Shown here: positions 25,329-35,007 of the stretch, in pieces
Numbering within the stretch: the first letter of the stretch is position 1
How the letters are laid out: every line of letters begins with the position of its first letter
Position numbers and translations under genes: made by a program
Source of the DNA: Rhizobium album
Lineage (GTDB): Bacteria; Pseudomonadota; Alphaproteobacteria; Rhizobiales; Rhizobiaceae
Assembly: GCF_003122325.1 (NCBI RefSeq)
Contig: NZ_QFBC01000005.1
Span: forward strand, 284,041 to 348,040
Length of the DNA: 64,000 bases
Reading direction: 5' to 3'
Notes under the pieces: generated by a model
The model's database searches: none
What the model saw: the letters and a program-made list of their open reading frames with translations, nothing else
What the model was told of the DNA's origin: nothing

Positions 25329-26416
25329 GCGCCGCACAGACAACACGCACGGCGGACAAGCCGACCGAGGCACCGCCGGAGCATCGCCGCGAATGGGCGC
25401 ATATGGCGCTGATCACCATCGGACCGGTCGTCGTCGCCCTTGTCATCGGCGGGCTGGTGCTGATCGCCATGGGCGTCAATCCGCTGACCTATTATTCCTA
25501 CGTCGCCGGTCGCGGCCTGTTTTCGCCGTCCGGCCTGCAGGCGACGCTGACGCGGATGGGGCCGCTGCTGTTGATCGCCGCCAGCCTGATCGTCGCCTTC
25601 CGGGCGGGGATCTGGAACCTCGGCGGTGACGGGCAGTTCCTCTTGGGCGCGGTGCTGGTCGCGGCTGCCGGTCCGGCTCTGGTCGAGATCTTTCCGGTGT
25701 GGGTCGTGCTGATCGTCGGGCTGCTGATCGGCGCTGTCGTCGGCATGCTCTGGTCGGTGGTGCCGGCGCTGCTCAGGGCCTATCAGGGCGTCAACGAGAT
25801 CATCACGACCTTGATGATGACCTTCCTCGGCGTGTCTCTGGCCAATGTTCTCGTCAAGCTGGCCTTTCTCGATCCGACCACGACCGTGCCGCAGACGCGG
25901 ACGCTGCCGGTGGAAGACCGCCTGCCGCGGCTGTTCGATACCACAGTTTCGTCCGGCCTGCTGATCGGCCTCGCCGTCATCATCGTCGTGCATCTGGTGA
26001 TGACCCGCACGGCTTTCGGCCTGAAATTGCGTGTCGTCGGTGCCAATTCCAAGGCGGCGATCCATGCCGGCCTGCCGGTGCCGCTGTTGACGGTGCTGGT
26101 GTTCGGCATCTCCGCCGCCCTTGCCGGACTGGCCGGTGCCGTCGATATCCTCGGCACGCAGGGCAATGTCCGCGCCGACTGGAACCCGGCCTACAGCCTG
26201 ACGGTGGTGCCGCTGGTCTTTTTGGCGCGCTTCAACGGTTTCGGCACCATCGCCTTCGTTTTCCTGTTCTCGGTGCTTTCGATCGGCGGCGAGAGCGCGG
26301 CGCGCAAGCTCGGCGTGCCCAACTATTTCTCGCTGGTTATCGTGGCGATCCTGCTGGTCGTGCTCGGCCTGACCGAATATCTCGACCAGCGCCGGCAGCA
26401 GAAGGTGAGGAGCTAA
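25325..26416 (+). CDS. ABC transporter permease, BMP/nucleoside type, first subunit
   Basis: 363 aa of the BPD_transp_2 group (YufP-like). About ten hydrophobic helices follow a charged N-terminus. The family segment GIWNLGGDGQFLLGA and the coupling region YQGVNEIITTLMMTF are visible. It overlaps the ATPase gene by four bases and precedes the second permease by three. Confidence 0.9.
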   Translation: MSAAQTTRTADKPTEAPPEHRREWAHMALITIGPVVVALVIGGLVLIAMGVNPLTYYSYVAGRGLFSPSGLQATLTRMGPLLLIAASLIVAFRAGIWNLGGDGQFLLGAVLVAAAGPALVEIFPVWVVLIVGLLIGAVVGMLWSVVPALLRAYQGVNEIITTLMMTFLGVSLANVLVKLAFLDPTTTVPQTRTLPVEDRLPRLFDTTVSSGLLIGLAVIIVVHLVMTRTAFGLKLRVVGANSKAAIHAGLPVPLLTVLVFGISAALAGLAGAVDILGTQGNVRADWNPAYSLTVVPLVFLARFNGFGTIAFVFLFSVLSIGGESAARKLGVPNYFSLVIVAILLVVLGLTEYLDQRRQQKVRS

Positions 26417-26419
26417 GTC

Positions 26420-27352
26420 ATGGGTCTGTTTACCGAAGCTTTCCTTACGTCTCTGGTGCTCGGCGCCGTCGTCGCCGGCATTCCGCTGCTGCTGGCCGGT
26501 CTTGGCGAGCAACTGTCGGAAAAGGCCGGCGTGCTCAACATCGGTCTCGAAGGCATGATGCTGATCGGCGCCTACATGGGGTTCCTGATTGCTTATGTCT
26601 CCGGCTCCACCACGCTCGGCTTCGCCTTCGGCGCGCTGGGTGGCATGGCGGTGGCGGCGATCATGGCGCTGCTCTGCGTCCGGCTCGGCCTCAACCAGAT
26701 CGTCATCGGCATCGCCCTGACGCTGGGCGCCGAGGGGATCACCGCGCTCCTGCACAACATCCAGTTTTCGCGCACCTATCCGCGGCTGGATGCGATGGAC
26801 ACGTTGCCGATCCCGCTCCTGTCGGGCATTCCGGTGATCGGGCCGGCCGTCTTCGATCGCCCTGTCATCGTCTACATCGCCATCCTGCTCGTCTTCGTGA
26901 TGATCTACGTCTTCCGCGCCACCCATCTGGGCAGCGCGCTGCAGGCGGCGGGCGACAAGCCGGCGGCGCTGGATGCGGCTGGCGTCGACGTCATCTGTAC
27001 CCGCACCGTCGCCGTGTTGTGCACCGGGCTGTTCGCCGGGCTCGGCGGCGCCTTCATGTCGATCGTCGGCGCCGGCGTCTTCGTGCCGTTCATGACGCAT
27101 GGCAACGGTTTTATCGGCATCGTGCTCGCTATGCTGGCGCGCGGCAAGCCGCTCTGGGTGCTGGGCGGGGCGCTGCTGTTTGGTGCCTGCCTGTCGATGA
27201 CGACGGCGCTGCAGGTGGCCGGTGTCGATATCCCCACCGACGTCATCCAGATGCTGCCGTTTGCCATGGTCATGCTGGTGCTGATCCTTGCCGGACGCCG
27301 CGCCAGCCTGCCGCTGGCGCTCGGCTCCAGCTATGTTCGTGGCGCGCGCTGA
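26420..27352 (+). CDS. ABC transporter permease, BMP/nucleoside type, second subunit
   Basis: 310 aa (YufQ-like). Characteristic segments are SEKAGVLNIGLEGMMLIGAY near residues 34-53, LNQIVIGIALTLGAEGIT and GDKPAALDAAG, and the protein is almost entirely transmembrane helices. It is the last gene of the importer operon and is followed by a strong terminator. Confidence 0.9.
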   Translation: MGLFTEAFLTSLVLGAVVAGIPLLLAGLGEQLSEKAGVLNIGLEGMMLIGAYMGFLIAYVSGSTTLGFAFGALGGMAVAAIMALLCVRLGLNQIVIGIALTLGAEGITALLHNIQFSRTYPRLDAMDTLPIPLLSGIPVIGPAVFDRPVIVYIAILLVFVMIYVFRATHLGSALQAAGDKPAALDAAGVDVICTRTVAVLCTGLFAGLGGAFMSIVGAGVFVPFMTHGNGFIGIVLAMLARGKPLWVLGGALLFGACLSMTTALQVAGVDIPTDVIQMLPFAMVMLVLILAGRRASLPLALGSSYVRGAR

Positions 27353-27375
27353 CCCTGCCTCGAATGCCTGATTGA

Positions 27376-27412
27376 AATCCGCCGCCGGCCCTCTGGCGGC
27401 GGATTCGTTTTC
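27376..27412 (+). terminator. Intrinsic terminator after the BMP-type importer operon
   Basis: Perfect 11-bp stem AATCCGCCGCC / GGCGGCGGATT with an 8-base loop, followed by CGTTTTC. It separates the importer operon from the aminotransferase gene that follows. Confidence 0.8.
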
Positions 27413-27501
27413 ATGGTCATGTCCGGGACCAGACGAGATTCTGCGCATAAGGGGCGGGCTTTGTGACCTTCTCCGGCGGGAAACAGGAGGAGAGCCACAC
27501 T

Positions 27502-28863
27502 ATGTCCAAGCCCCGCACGACCAGCACCGGCAGCAGCTACGGCGTCGATCACCTCCCCAAGATTGCCTATGCCCGCGGCAGCTATCTCTTCGATGTCGAC
27601 GGCAACCGCTATCTCGACGGCTCGGGCGGCCCGGCGGTCTATTGTCTCGGCCACGCCCATCCGGAAGTGAATGCCGCCGTCGCCGAGCAGATGGGCAAGA
27701 TCGCCCATGCCTATCGTTACCTCTTCTCCAGCGATGCGGTGGAGGAACTGACCGACATCATCACCGACCGGACGGGCGGGCATTTCCCCAATGCCGTCTA
27801 TGTGACCAGCGGTTCGGAGGCGGTGGAATCCTGCCTCAAGATCGCCCTGCAATATCATGCCGCCCGCGGCGAGATGAGCCGCCGGCGCTTCATATCCCGC
27901 CGGCGCTCCTGGCATGGCAATACGCTGGGCGCCTTGTCCGTCTCCGATTTCAGGACGCGCCGCGCCTCCTTCGAGGGCAGCCTGCTCGATGTCTGCTTTG
28001 TGTCCGCAGCCAATGCCTATCGTCCGCCCGAAGGTGTGGCGCCTGCCGATCTGGCAGGGTTTCTCGCCAGGGAGCTGGAGGAAGAGATCCTGAAAATCGG
28101 CCCCGACAAGGTGGCGGCCTTCATCTTTGAACCGGTGGTCGGCGCTGCCGGCGGCGTCGTGCCGGCACCGGAGGGGTATGCCAGGGCCGTGGAAGCCGTC
28201 TGCCGGCGCCACGGTGTGCTTGTTATCGGCGACGAGGTGATGTGTGGCTCCGGGCGCACCGGCACGTGGCGGGCGCTGGACCAGGATGGCGTGGTGCCGG
28301 ATATCATGAGCGTCGCCAAGGGTTTGGCCGCCGGTTACGTGCCGCTGGGTGCTGCGCTTTACACCGATGCCGTTCACAAGACGCTGGTCGATGCCCATGG
28401 CGGCGCGCAGACCGGCCATACTTTCACCGGCCATACCGCTGCCTGTGCTGCTGCCGTCGCCGTCCAGAAAATCATCAGCCGCGACGGGCTACTGGATCAT
28501 GTGCTGGCGCGGGGCGAGACATTCCGGGATGAGCTGCGGAAAGCCTTCGCGGATGTGCCCGAGGTTGGCGATGTCAGGGGGTGCGGTTATTTCATCGGCC
28601 TGGAGATCGTCTCCGATCCCGAAAGCAAGACGCCGTTCAGGCCCAACCTTTCCGTCCATGCCGATATTGGCCGGCGCGCCTTCGAGGCCGGGCTGATCTG
28701 CTATCCTTGCACCGGCAATGTTGGCGGCACGGCGGGCGATACGGTTATCCTGGCGCCGCCCTACAATGCCAGCGAGGAGGAGCTGGCCGAAATCCTCTCG
28801 AAGCTCACCGTCGCGGTTAAGGATTCGGTTCATGCCGCCCGCAAAGGGGAAAAGCTGGCATGA
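27502..28863 (+). CDS. Class III (omega-amino acid type) aminotransferase
   Basis: 453 aa, PLP enzyme. The PLP lysine lies in SVAKGLAAGYVPLGA, preceded by IGDEVMCGSGRTG, and the N-terminal GVDHLPKIAYARGSYLFD is typical of the group. These enzymes use terminal amines or omega-amino acids with pyruvate or 2-oxoglutarate. GGAGGAGAG lies about 8 bases before the ATG at 27502; the frame to 27463 has no such site. It overlaps the next gene by ATGA. Substrate unknown. Confidence 0.87.
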   Translation: MSKPRTTSTGSSYGVDHLPKIAYARGSYLFDVDGNRYLDGSGGPAVYCLGHAHPEVNAAVAEQMGKIAHAYRYLFSSDAVEELTDIITDRTGGHFPNAVYVTSGSEAVESCLKIALQYHAARGEMSRRRFISRRRSWHGNTLGALSVSDFRTRRASFEGSLLDVCFVSAANAYRPPEGVAPADLAGFLARELEEEILKIGPDKVAAFIFEPVVGAAGGVVPAPEGYARAVEAVCRRHGVLVIGDEVMCGSGRTGTWRALDQDGVVPDIMSVAKGLAAGYVPLGAALYTDAVHKTLVDAHGGAQTGHTFTGHTAACAAAVAVQKIISRDGLLDHVLARGETFRDELRKAFADVPEVGDVRGCGYFIGLEIVSDPESKTPFRPNLSVHADIGRRAFEAGLICYPCTGNVGGTAGDTVILAPPYNASEEELAEILSKLTVAVKDSVHAARKGEKLA

Positions 28864-30464
28864 GCAGCCATTCGACCGCCGCGCATTATCAGGCCGTTTT
28901 CGGCCGCTATTTCGAAACGCCGGCCAATCTGCCGCCGGGCACGCCGTTCCTCTGGGCCTATGCCGACCGGCACTCCTATGGCGCGGGTGAAACGGTCTGC
29001 GTGCACGTCAACACCACGGCGAACCGTTTCCGCGCCACGCTGGTCCGCGACGGTTTTGTGCCGGTGACGGTCTGGCAGAAGGGAAACATCGAAGGCGCCG
29101 CTTACGAGACGCCCGACCAATGTTCCGCCGAGGGCTGCGGCTGGCTGGTCTGTTTCAGCTTTACCATCGAGGCCGGCTGGCCGTCCGGCGGCTACAAGCT
29201 GATGCTGTGGTCGGAGGAAAATTCCCGGTTGACGGCGGAAACCATCCTGATCGTCCGCCCGACGCCGGGACAGGGTCGTGGACGCCTGCTCTTCGTGCCG
29301 CCGACCTGCACCTGGATGGCCTATAACGACTGGGGCGGCTCGAATTTTTACGAAGGCATCAGCGGGCCGGAACGCAACCAGTTCTCGCCCGTCGTCAGCG
29401 CCGACAGGCCGTTCTGTCGCGGTTTCGCCAGCCTGCCGCCGGATGCGCCGCGGGTGGCGCTCGACCATGTGCCCGGCCTGCTGGCGCCGCCGCGTTATCC
29501 TCATATGGAATGGGCGTGGCGGACCGGCCACAGCAAGAAATACGCCTCTTCCGGCTGGGCCAGCTACGACCGGCACTTCTTCCACTGGATGGAGCGGCAA
29601 GGCTATGCGGTCGACATCATCGCCCAGACCGACCTGCACTACCGGCCCGATATCATCGACAGCTATTCCTGCCTCGTCTTCGCCGGGCATGACGAATACT
29701 GGAGCTGGCAGATGCGTGATGCCGTCGACGCCTATGTCGAGGCCGGCGGGCATGTGGCGCGGTATGCCGGAAACTTCATGTGGCAGATCCGCCTGGAGGA
29801 CGAGGGTCGCCGGCAGATCTGCTACAAATACCGTGCTCGCAACGAAGATCCCGTCTACGGCACCGGGAACGCCCGTTTCGCCACCACGAGCTGGGAAGCG
29901 GCGGAAATCGGCCGTCCGGGCGCCCTGACCTTCGGGCTGAATGCCACGCGCGGCATGTATACCGGCTGGGGCGGCGCCGTCGCCCGCGGCGCGCGGGGTT
30001 TTCCGATCTACCGCCCGGAGCACTGGGCCTTCGCCGGCACCGGTTATGGTTACGGCGACGTGCTGGGTGCCGCTTCGCATGCCTTCGGCTATGAGGTCGA
30101 TGGGCTCGACTATGTCATCAAGGGCGGCCTGCCCTATCCTTCCGGCGAGGAACAGGTGCCGGAAGGGCTGTCGATCCTGGCGCTCGGTCTCGCTTGCAAT
30201 GTCGAGGAGGGCGATGCCGTGAAGGCCGGCGATGTATTCCTCAACAGTGAGGACGCGGTGTTCATCGCCGAAATCCTGTATGGCGAGACCGGGCCGGAAG
30301 CGGTGGACCGCGCCAAGCGCGGCAGCGGCATGATCGTCAACTTTCCAAAGGGCAAGGGCGAGGTGTTTCACGCCGGCAGCTGCGAGTGGGTTGCCGGCCT
30401 CATCCGCGGGGATGCCGGCGTGGAGGCGGTAACACGCAACGTTTTCAACCGGTACCTGGCTTAG
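28860..30464 (+). CDS. N,N-dimethylformamidase large-subunit-like protein
   Basis: 534 aa, matching the C-terminal region of DMFase large subunits: YNDWGGSN (155-162) and AGHDEYWSWQMRDAV (275-289). In DMFase the iron ligands include two tyrosines plus a His-x-Glu pair, and H277 and E279 with Y155 fit that pattern. DMFase hydrolyses N-substituted formamides. It is shorter than the 762-residue enzyme and no small subunit is adjacent. Co-translated with the aminotransferase, it lies 132 bases before a kynurenine operon that has no recognised formamidase. Confidence 0.78.
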   Translation: MSSHSTAAHYQAVFGRYFETPANLPPGTPFLWAYADRHSYGAGETVCVHVNTTANRFRATLVRDGFVPVTVWQKGNIEGAAYETPDQCSAEGCGWLVCFSFTIEAGWPSGGYKLMLWSEENSRLTAETILIVRPTPGQGRGRLLFVPPTCTWMAYNDWGGSNFYEGISGPERNQFSPVVSADRPFCRGFASLPPDAPRVALDHVPGLLAPPRYPHMEWAWRTGHSKKYASSGWASYDRHFFHWMERQGYAVDIIAQTDLHYRPDIIDSYSCLVFAGHDEYWSWQMRDAVDAYVEAGGHVARYAGNFMWQIRLEDEGRRQICYKYRARNEDPVYGTGNARFATTSWEAAEIGRPGALTFGLNATRGMYTGWGGAVARGARGFPIYRPEHWAFAGTGYGYGDVLGAASHAFGYEVDGLDYVIKGGLPYPSGEEQVPEGLSILALGLACNVEEGDAVKAGDVFLNSEDAVFIAEILYGETGPEAVDRAKRGSGMIVNFPKGKGEVFHAGSCEWVAGLIRGDAGVEAVTRNVFNRYLA

Positions 30465-30489
30465 GCGGGGATGGGCCGCCACGGCCCTA

Positions 30490-30505
30490 CCCCCCAATCG
30501 GGGGG
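30490..30505 (+). terminator. C6-AATC-G6 hairpin after the DMFase-like gene
   Basis: A perfect six-base C/G stem with a four-base loop lies 26 bases after the stop. There is no T-run, so it may act as an RNA-stabilising hairpin or a weak terminator. Confidence 0.5.
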
Positions 30506-30521
30506 CTCGGTGGATCGAGAT

Positions 30522-30537
30522 ATTTTAAACTTGAAAT
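30522..30537. promoter_or_regulatory. Imperfect palindrome, candidate operator for the anthranilate/kynurenine operon
   Basis: ATTTTAAACTTGAAAT matches its own reverse complement at 12 of 16 positions and lies 60 bases before the ligase gene. It resembles the AT-rich palindromes bound by MarR-type regulators of aromatic-CoA pathways. No such regulator is in the window. Confidence 0.45.
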
Positions 30538-30596
30538 AGATTGCGGCTGGTGTAACGTCTGAGTCAGGGAACATAAAACAAAGGGAAACAGATACG

Positions 30597-32225
30597 ATGT
30601 TGAGCCCTTCAGCGCATATCGACACCTTTACACGCGACAACCTGCCGCCCCGGGAGGAATGGCCTGAGTTTCTCATGGGCGATTTCCAGTATCCCGATCA
30701 CCTCAATGCCGCTGTCGAACTGACCGACCGCATGGTGGAAAAGGGTTTTGGCGACCATACGGCGCTGATCGGCAACGGCCGGCGGCGCACCTACAAGGAA
30801 CTCACCGACTGGAGCAACCGGCTCGCCCATGCGCTGGCCGAGGAATATGGCGTCAAGCCGGGCAACCGCGTGCTGATCCGCTCCGCCAACAATCCGGCGA
30901 TGATCGCCTGCTGGCTGGCGGCCACCAAGGTCGGCGCCGTCGTCGTCAACACGATGCCGATGCTGCGGGCCGGCGAACTCAAGAAGATCGTCGACAAGGC
31001 GGAAATTTCGATCGCGCTCTGCGATACCCGTATCATCGACGAGCTTGTCGCCTGCGCCAAGGACAGTGATTTCCTCAAGCAGGTGATCGGCTTCGACGGC
31101 ACGGCCAACCACGATGCCGAACTCGACCGCATCGCCCTCGACAAGCCGGTGAAGTTCGACGCGGTGAAGACCGGGCGCGACGACGTCGCCCTCTTGGGCT
31201 TCACCTCGGGCACCACGGGCGTGCCGAAGGCGACGATGCATTTCCACCGCGACCTGCTGATCATCGCCGACGCCTACGCCAAGGAAGTGCTGCAGGTGAC
31301 GCCGGAGGATGTCTTCGTCGGCTCGCCGCCGATCGCCTTCACCTTCGGCCTCGGCGGCCTCGCCATCTTCCCGCTGCGCTTCGGCGCCGCCGCCGCGCTG
31401 CTCGAAAGTGCGACACCGCCGAACATGGTCAAGATCATCGAGACCTACAAGGCGACGATCAGCTTCACTGCGCCGACTGCCTACCGCGCCATGCTGGCGG
31501 CGATGGATGCCGGTGCCGATCTTTCGTCGCTGCGTATCGCGGTTTCGGCCGGCGAGACGCTGCCGGCGCCCGTCTATGAACTGTGGGAAGCAAAGACCGG
31601 CAAGCCGATCCTCGACGGCATCGGTGCCACGGAAATGCTGCATATCTTCATCTCCAACCGTCTCGACGACCGGGCACCGGGTTCTACGGGCCGGCCGTTG
31701 ACCGGCTACCAGGCGAAAATCGTCGACGACGAGATGAACGAGGTGCCGCGCGGCACCATCGGCAAGCTCGCCGTGCGGGGTCCCGTCGGCTGCCGCTACA
31801 TGGCCGATGCGCGCCAGCGCGAATATGTGAAGGCCGGCTGGAACATCACCGGAGACGCCTTCTACCAGGACGAGGACGGCCGCTTCCATTTTGCCGCACG
31901 CGCCGACGACATGATCGTTTCCGCCGGCTACAACATCGCCGGTCCGGAGGTCGAGGCGGCGTTGCTGGCCCATGACGACGTTGCCGAATGCGCCGTGATC
32001 GGCGTTCCGGACGAGGATCGCGGCCAGATCGTCGCCGCCTACGTCGTGCTGGCCAAGGGCAAGAATGGCGACGAGGTGATGACCGTGGCCTTGCAGAATC
32101 ACGTCAAGGCGACGATCGCTCCCTACAAATATCCACGCTCCATCCGCTTCGTCGACAGCCTGCCGAAGACGGAGACGGGCAAGATTCAACGCTTCCAACT
32201 GAGAAACGGCAGCAGAGTCCAATGA
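30597..32225 (+). CDS. 2-Aminobenzoate (anthranilate)-CoA ligase family
   Basis: 542-aa AMP-forming acyl-CoA synthetase. The P-loop GFTSGTTGVPKA is present, then the A5 motif GIGATEMLHIF, GDAFYQDEDGRFHFAARADDM and the C-terminal lysine region KTETGKIQRFQL. The benzoate/2-aminobenzoate-CoA ligase branch is suggested by the N-terminal TFTRDNLPPREEWPEF and confirmed by context: the next gene makes anthranilate. It would convert anthranilate, CoA and ATP to anthraniloyl-CoA. It overlaps kynU by ATGA. Confidence 0.85.
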   Translation: MLSPSAHIDTFTRDNLPPREEWPEFLMGDFQYPDHLNAAVELTDRMVEKGFGDHTALIGNGRRRTYKELTDWSNRLAHALAEEYGVKPGNRVLIRSANNPAMIACWLAATKVGAVVVNTMPMLRAGELKKIVDKAEISIALCDTRIIDELVACAKDSDFLKQVIGFDGTANHDAELDRIALDKPVKFDAVKTGRDDVALLGFTSGTTGVPKATMHFHRDLLIIADAYAKEVLQVTPEDVFVGSPPIAFTFGLGGLAIFPLRFGAAAALLESATPPNMVKIIETYKATISFTAPTAYRAMLAAMDAGADLSSLRIAVSAGETLPAPVYELWEAKTGKPILDGIGATEMLHIFISNRLDDRAPGSTGRPLTGYQAKIVDDEMNEVPRGTIGKLAVRGPVGCRYMADARQREYVKAGWNITGDAFYQDEDGRFHFAARADDMIVSAGYNIAGPEVEAALLAHDDVAECAVIGVPDEDRGQIVAAYVVLAKGKNGDEVMTVALQNHVKATIAPYKYPRSIRFVDSLPKTETGKIQRFQLRNGSRVQ

Positions 32226-33418
32226 CCGACCTTTTTGAAAGGACAAAGGCGCTCTTCGAGATCCCCGAAGGCGTCATCTATCTCGACGGCAATTCGCTCG
32301 GTCCGCTCGCCAGGGCGGCCAAGGAGCGGCTGGCGCGGGAAGTCGCGGAGAACTGGGGCGGTCAGCTGATCCGCGCCTGGAATACGGCCGGCTGGATCGA
32401 CCTGCCGGCGCGCATCGGCAACCGTATCGGCGCGCTGATCGGCGCGCCCGAAGGATCGGTGATCGCCGCCGACTCGACCTCGGTCAACCTGTTCAAGGCG
32501 CTGACGGCAGCGCTGTCGCTCACCGGCGAGCGCAAGGTGATCCTCTCCGACAGCGGCAATTTCCCCAGCGATCTTTATATCGCCGAGGGTGTTATCCGCA
32601 CGCTCGACAAGGGCCACCGACTCAAGATCGTGGCGCCGGAAGAGGTGGAAGCCGCCATCGACGAGACCGTGGCCGTGCTGATGCTGACGGAAGTGGACTA
32701 CGCCACCGGCCGCCTGCACGACATGAAGGCGCTGACCGCCAAGGCGAAGGCCGCCGGCGTCGTGACCATCTGGGACCTCGCCCATTCCGCCGGCGCCCTG
32801 CCAGTCGATCTGTCCGGTGCCGGCGCCGATTTCGCCATCGGCTGCGGCTACAAATATCTGAACGGTGGGCCGGGTGCGCCCGCCTTCATCTATGTCCGCC
32901 CGGAACTGCAGGACAAGATCCGGCCGTCGCTTTCCGGCTGGCTCGGCCACGAAGCGCCGTTCCTCTTCGACCTCGACTATCGTCCCGGTCCGTCCATCGA
33001 CCGCATGCGGGCCGGCACGCCGCCGATCCTGTCGATGACGGCGCTGGATGCCGGGCTTTCGGCCTGGGATGGCGTCGACATCCATGCCGTGCGCGAACGC
33101 TCGATTGCGCTCTGCGACCTGTTCATCAAGGAAGTGGAAGCGCGTTGCCCGGATCTCGTCCTGGCGTCGCCGCGCGACGGCAGCCGCCGCGGTTCGCAGG
33201 TGTCCTTCCGCCATCCGCAAGGATATGCGGTGATGCAGGCGCTGATCGCCAACAATGTCATCGGCGATTTCCGCGCCCCCGACATCATCCGCTTCGGCTT
33301 CACGCCGCTTTATATCGGCTTTGAAGAAACCGTCGCGGCGGCCGAGGTGCTGGAAAAGGTCATTAAGGAAAAACTCTGGGATTGCCCGGAATTCCTGAAG
33401 AAGAGCAAGGTCACATGA
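32222..33418 (+). CDS. kynU: Kynureninase
   Basis: 398 aa, PLP enzyme splitting kynurenine into anthranilate and alanine. Family blocks are [10 protein letters not shown] near the start, [27 protein letters not shown], and the PLP lysine in [14 protein letters not shown]; the C-terminal [13 protein letters not shown] is also typical. Both ends overlap neighbours by ATGA, so it is translationally coupled to the CoA ligase and to tryptophan dioxygenase. Confidence 0.95.
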   Translation: MTDLFERTKALFEIPEGVIYLDGNSLGPLARAAKERLAREVAENWGGQLIRAWNTAGWIDLPARIGNRIGALIGAPEGSVIAADSTSVNLFKALTAALSLTGERKVILSDSGNFPSDLYIAEGVIRTLDKGHRLKIVAPEEVEAAIDETVAVLMLTEVDYATGRLHDMKALTAKAKAAGVVTIWDLAHSAGALPVDLSGAGADFAIGCGYKYLNGGPGAPAFIYVRPELQDKIRPSLSGWLGHEAPFLFDLDYRPGPSIDRMRAGTPPILSMTALDAGLSAWDGVDIHAVRERSIALCDLFIKEVEARCPDLVLASPRDGSRRGSQVSFRHPQGYAVMQALIANNVIGDFRAPDIIRFGFTPLYIGFEETVAAAEVLEKVIKEKLWDCPEFLKKSKVT

Positions 33419-34245
33419 CGAGCAAAGACCTGTCGCCGGATGGCGCCGAGCTGAATTTTCGCGACAAGATGTCCTATTCGAACTACCTGAAGCTCGATCT
33501 GGTCCTCAATGCCCAGGCGCCGCTGTCCAGCGCCCATGACGAACCGTTGTTCATCATCCAGCACCAGACGTCGGAACTGTGGATGAAGCTTGCCATCCAC
33601 GAAATCCGCGCCGCCTGCCAGTCGATCCGCAATGACGACCTGCAGCCGGCCTTCAAGATGCTGACGCGCGTCGCCCGCATTTTCGAGCAGCTGAACAGCG
33701 CCTGGGATGTGCTGCGGACGATGACGCCCAGCGAATACACCCTGTTTCGCGATGCGCTGGGGCAATCCTCCGGCTTCCAGTCGTGGCAATACCGCGCCAT
33801 CGAATTCCTCGCCGGCAACCGCAATCCGGTGATGATGAAGCCGCACGAGCACGATGCGGGCATCAGCGAAAAGCTCGAAGACATCCTCAAGGCGCCGAGC
33901 CTCTACCAGGAGGCCATTCTGTTGCTCGGCCGCAACGGTTTCGACATCGGCAACGAGGCGGAACGCGACACGCGGTCGACGCGTGAGGAAAGCGAGGCGG
34001 TGCTGTTTGCCTGGCGGGACGTCTATCGCGAGCCGTCAAAATACTGGTCGCTGTACGAGCTGGCTGAAAAGCTGATCGACTTCGAGGATTATTTCCGCCG
34101 CTGGCGCTTCAACCACGTCACCACCGTGGAGCGCATCATCGGCCTGAAACGCGGCACCGGCGGCACGGCGGGGGTTTCTTATCTCCGGCGCATGCTGGAG
34201 GTGGAGCTTTTCCCGGAATTGTGGAAGGTTCGCACCGTACTGTGA
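33415..34245 (+). CDS. kynA: Tryptophan 2,3-dioxygenase
   Basis: 276-aa haem enzyme opening the indole ring of tryptophan to N-formylkynurenine. Typical segments are [24 protein letters not shown], the haem-His region [16 protein letters not shown] and [12 protein letters not shown]. The operon order is ligase, kynU, kynA. The formamidase step between them has no classical KynB or KynF gene beside it. Confidence 0.95.
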   Translation: MTSKDLSPDGAELNFRDKMSYSNYLKLDLVLNAQAPLSSAHDEPLFIIQHQTSELWMKLAIHEIRAACQSIRNDDLQPAFKMLTRVARIFEQLNSAWDVLRTMTPSEYTLFRDALGQSSGFQSWQYRAIEFLAGNRNPVMMKPHEHDAGISEKLEDILKAPSLYQEAILLLGRNGFDIGNEAERDTRSTREESEAVLFAWRDVYREPSKYWSLYELAEKLIDFEDYFRRWRFNHVTTVERIIGLKRGTGGTAGVSYLRRMLEVELFPELWKVRTVL

Positions 34246-34278
34246 GCCGCAATGGCTCACCTTTGATGGAGCGGTGGC

Positions 34279-34992
34279 ATGGCGGATGCGTGGTTTCGGT
34301 CGGTGACGGTATCGCCCGGCGTGGTAAAGATCTGGGAGCCGGCGGTCCATCCGTTTTTCCAGGCAAATCTTTACCGCATTTCCGGGCGCGATCGCGATAT
34401 CCAGCTGGATTTCGGCACCGGCGTCCAGTCGCTCCCAGCCTTTGCTCCGGCAGGCGACAAGCCTCTTCTGGCCATCGCCTCGCATGTGCATATCGATCAT
34501 GTCGGCAGTTTTTTCGAATATGCCGACCGGGCGGGGCATCCGCTGGAGGCGCCGTTCTTTGCCGATATGCGCGACGACATGGCGTTCGGGGCGATGTTTC
34601 GCGACCATCCCGAGCCGCTGGCCGTGCTTCCCGAAGGTTTCGTTCTCGCCGACTATCGCATCGAGCCGGCGCCGCTGACGCAGCTTCTCGACGAGGGCGA
34701 TACGGTGGATCTCGGCGACCGGCTGTTCACCGTGCTGCATCTGCCGGGGCATTCACCGGGGTCCATCGCCCTGCTCGACGAGCGCAACGGCGAATTCTTC
34801 GCCGCCGACGCGATCTACGACGGTTACCTGGTGGATGACGTTCCGGGTGCCGATATCGAAACCTATCTCCGGACGATGGAGCGTTTGCGCGCGCTCGACG
34901 TTTCGATGGTTCATGCCGGCCATGGGGAGAGTTTCGGGCGTCAGCGGATGCAGGAAATCGCCGAGGGATATTTGCGCAAGCATGGCGGCTGA
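34279..34992 (+). CDS. Metallo-beta-lactamase-fold hydrolase
   Basis: 237 aa. The zinc motif reads HVHIDH, with HLPGHSPGS and a C-terminal HAGHGESFG providing the other ligands; D of AADAIYDG bridges the metals. It follows kynA by 33 bases and likely belongs to that operon. A thioesterase or lactonase role on a CoA-linked aromatic intermediate is possible, but the sequence does not decide it. Confidence 0.8.
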   Translation: MADAWFRSVTVSPGVVKIWEPAVHPFFQANLYRISGRDRDIQLDFGTGVQSLPAFAPAGDKPLLAIASHVHIDHVGSFFEYADRAGHPLEAPFFADMRDDMAFGAMFRDHPEPLAVLPEGFVLADYRIEPAPLTQLLDEGDTVDLGDRLFTVLHLPGHSPGSIALLDERNGEFFAADAIYDGYLVDDVPGADIETYLRTMERLRALDVSMVHAGHGESFGRQRMQEIAEGYLRKHGG

Positions 34993-35007
34993 CAGTGCCG
35001 CCGCGTT

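Noticed and set aside
22116..25373. 1085-codon minus-strand frame
   Set aside because: Only its last 142 codons, beginning with a signal peptide at 22544, look real. The rest is antisense to the BMP binding protein and ATPase.
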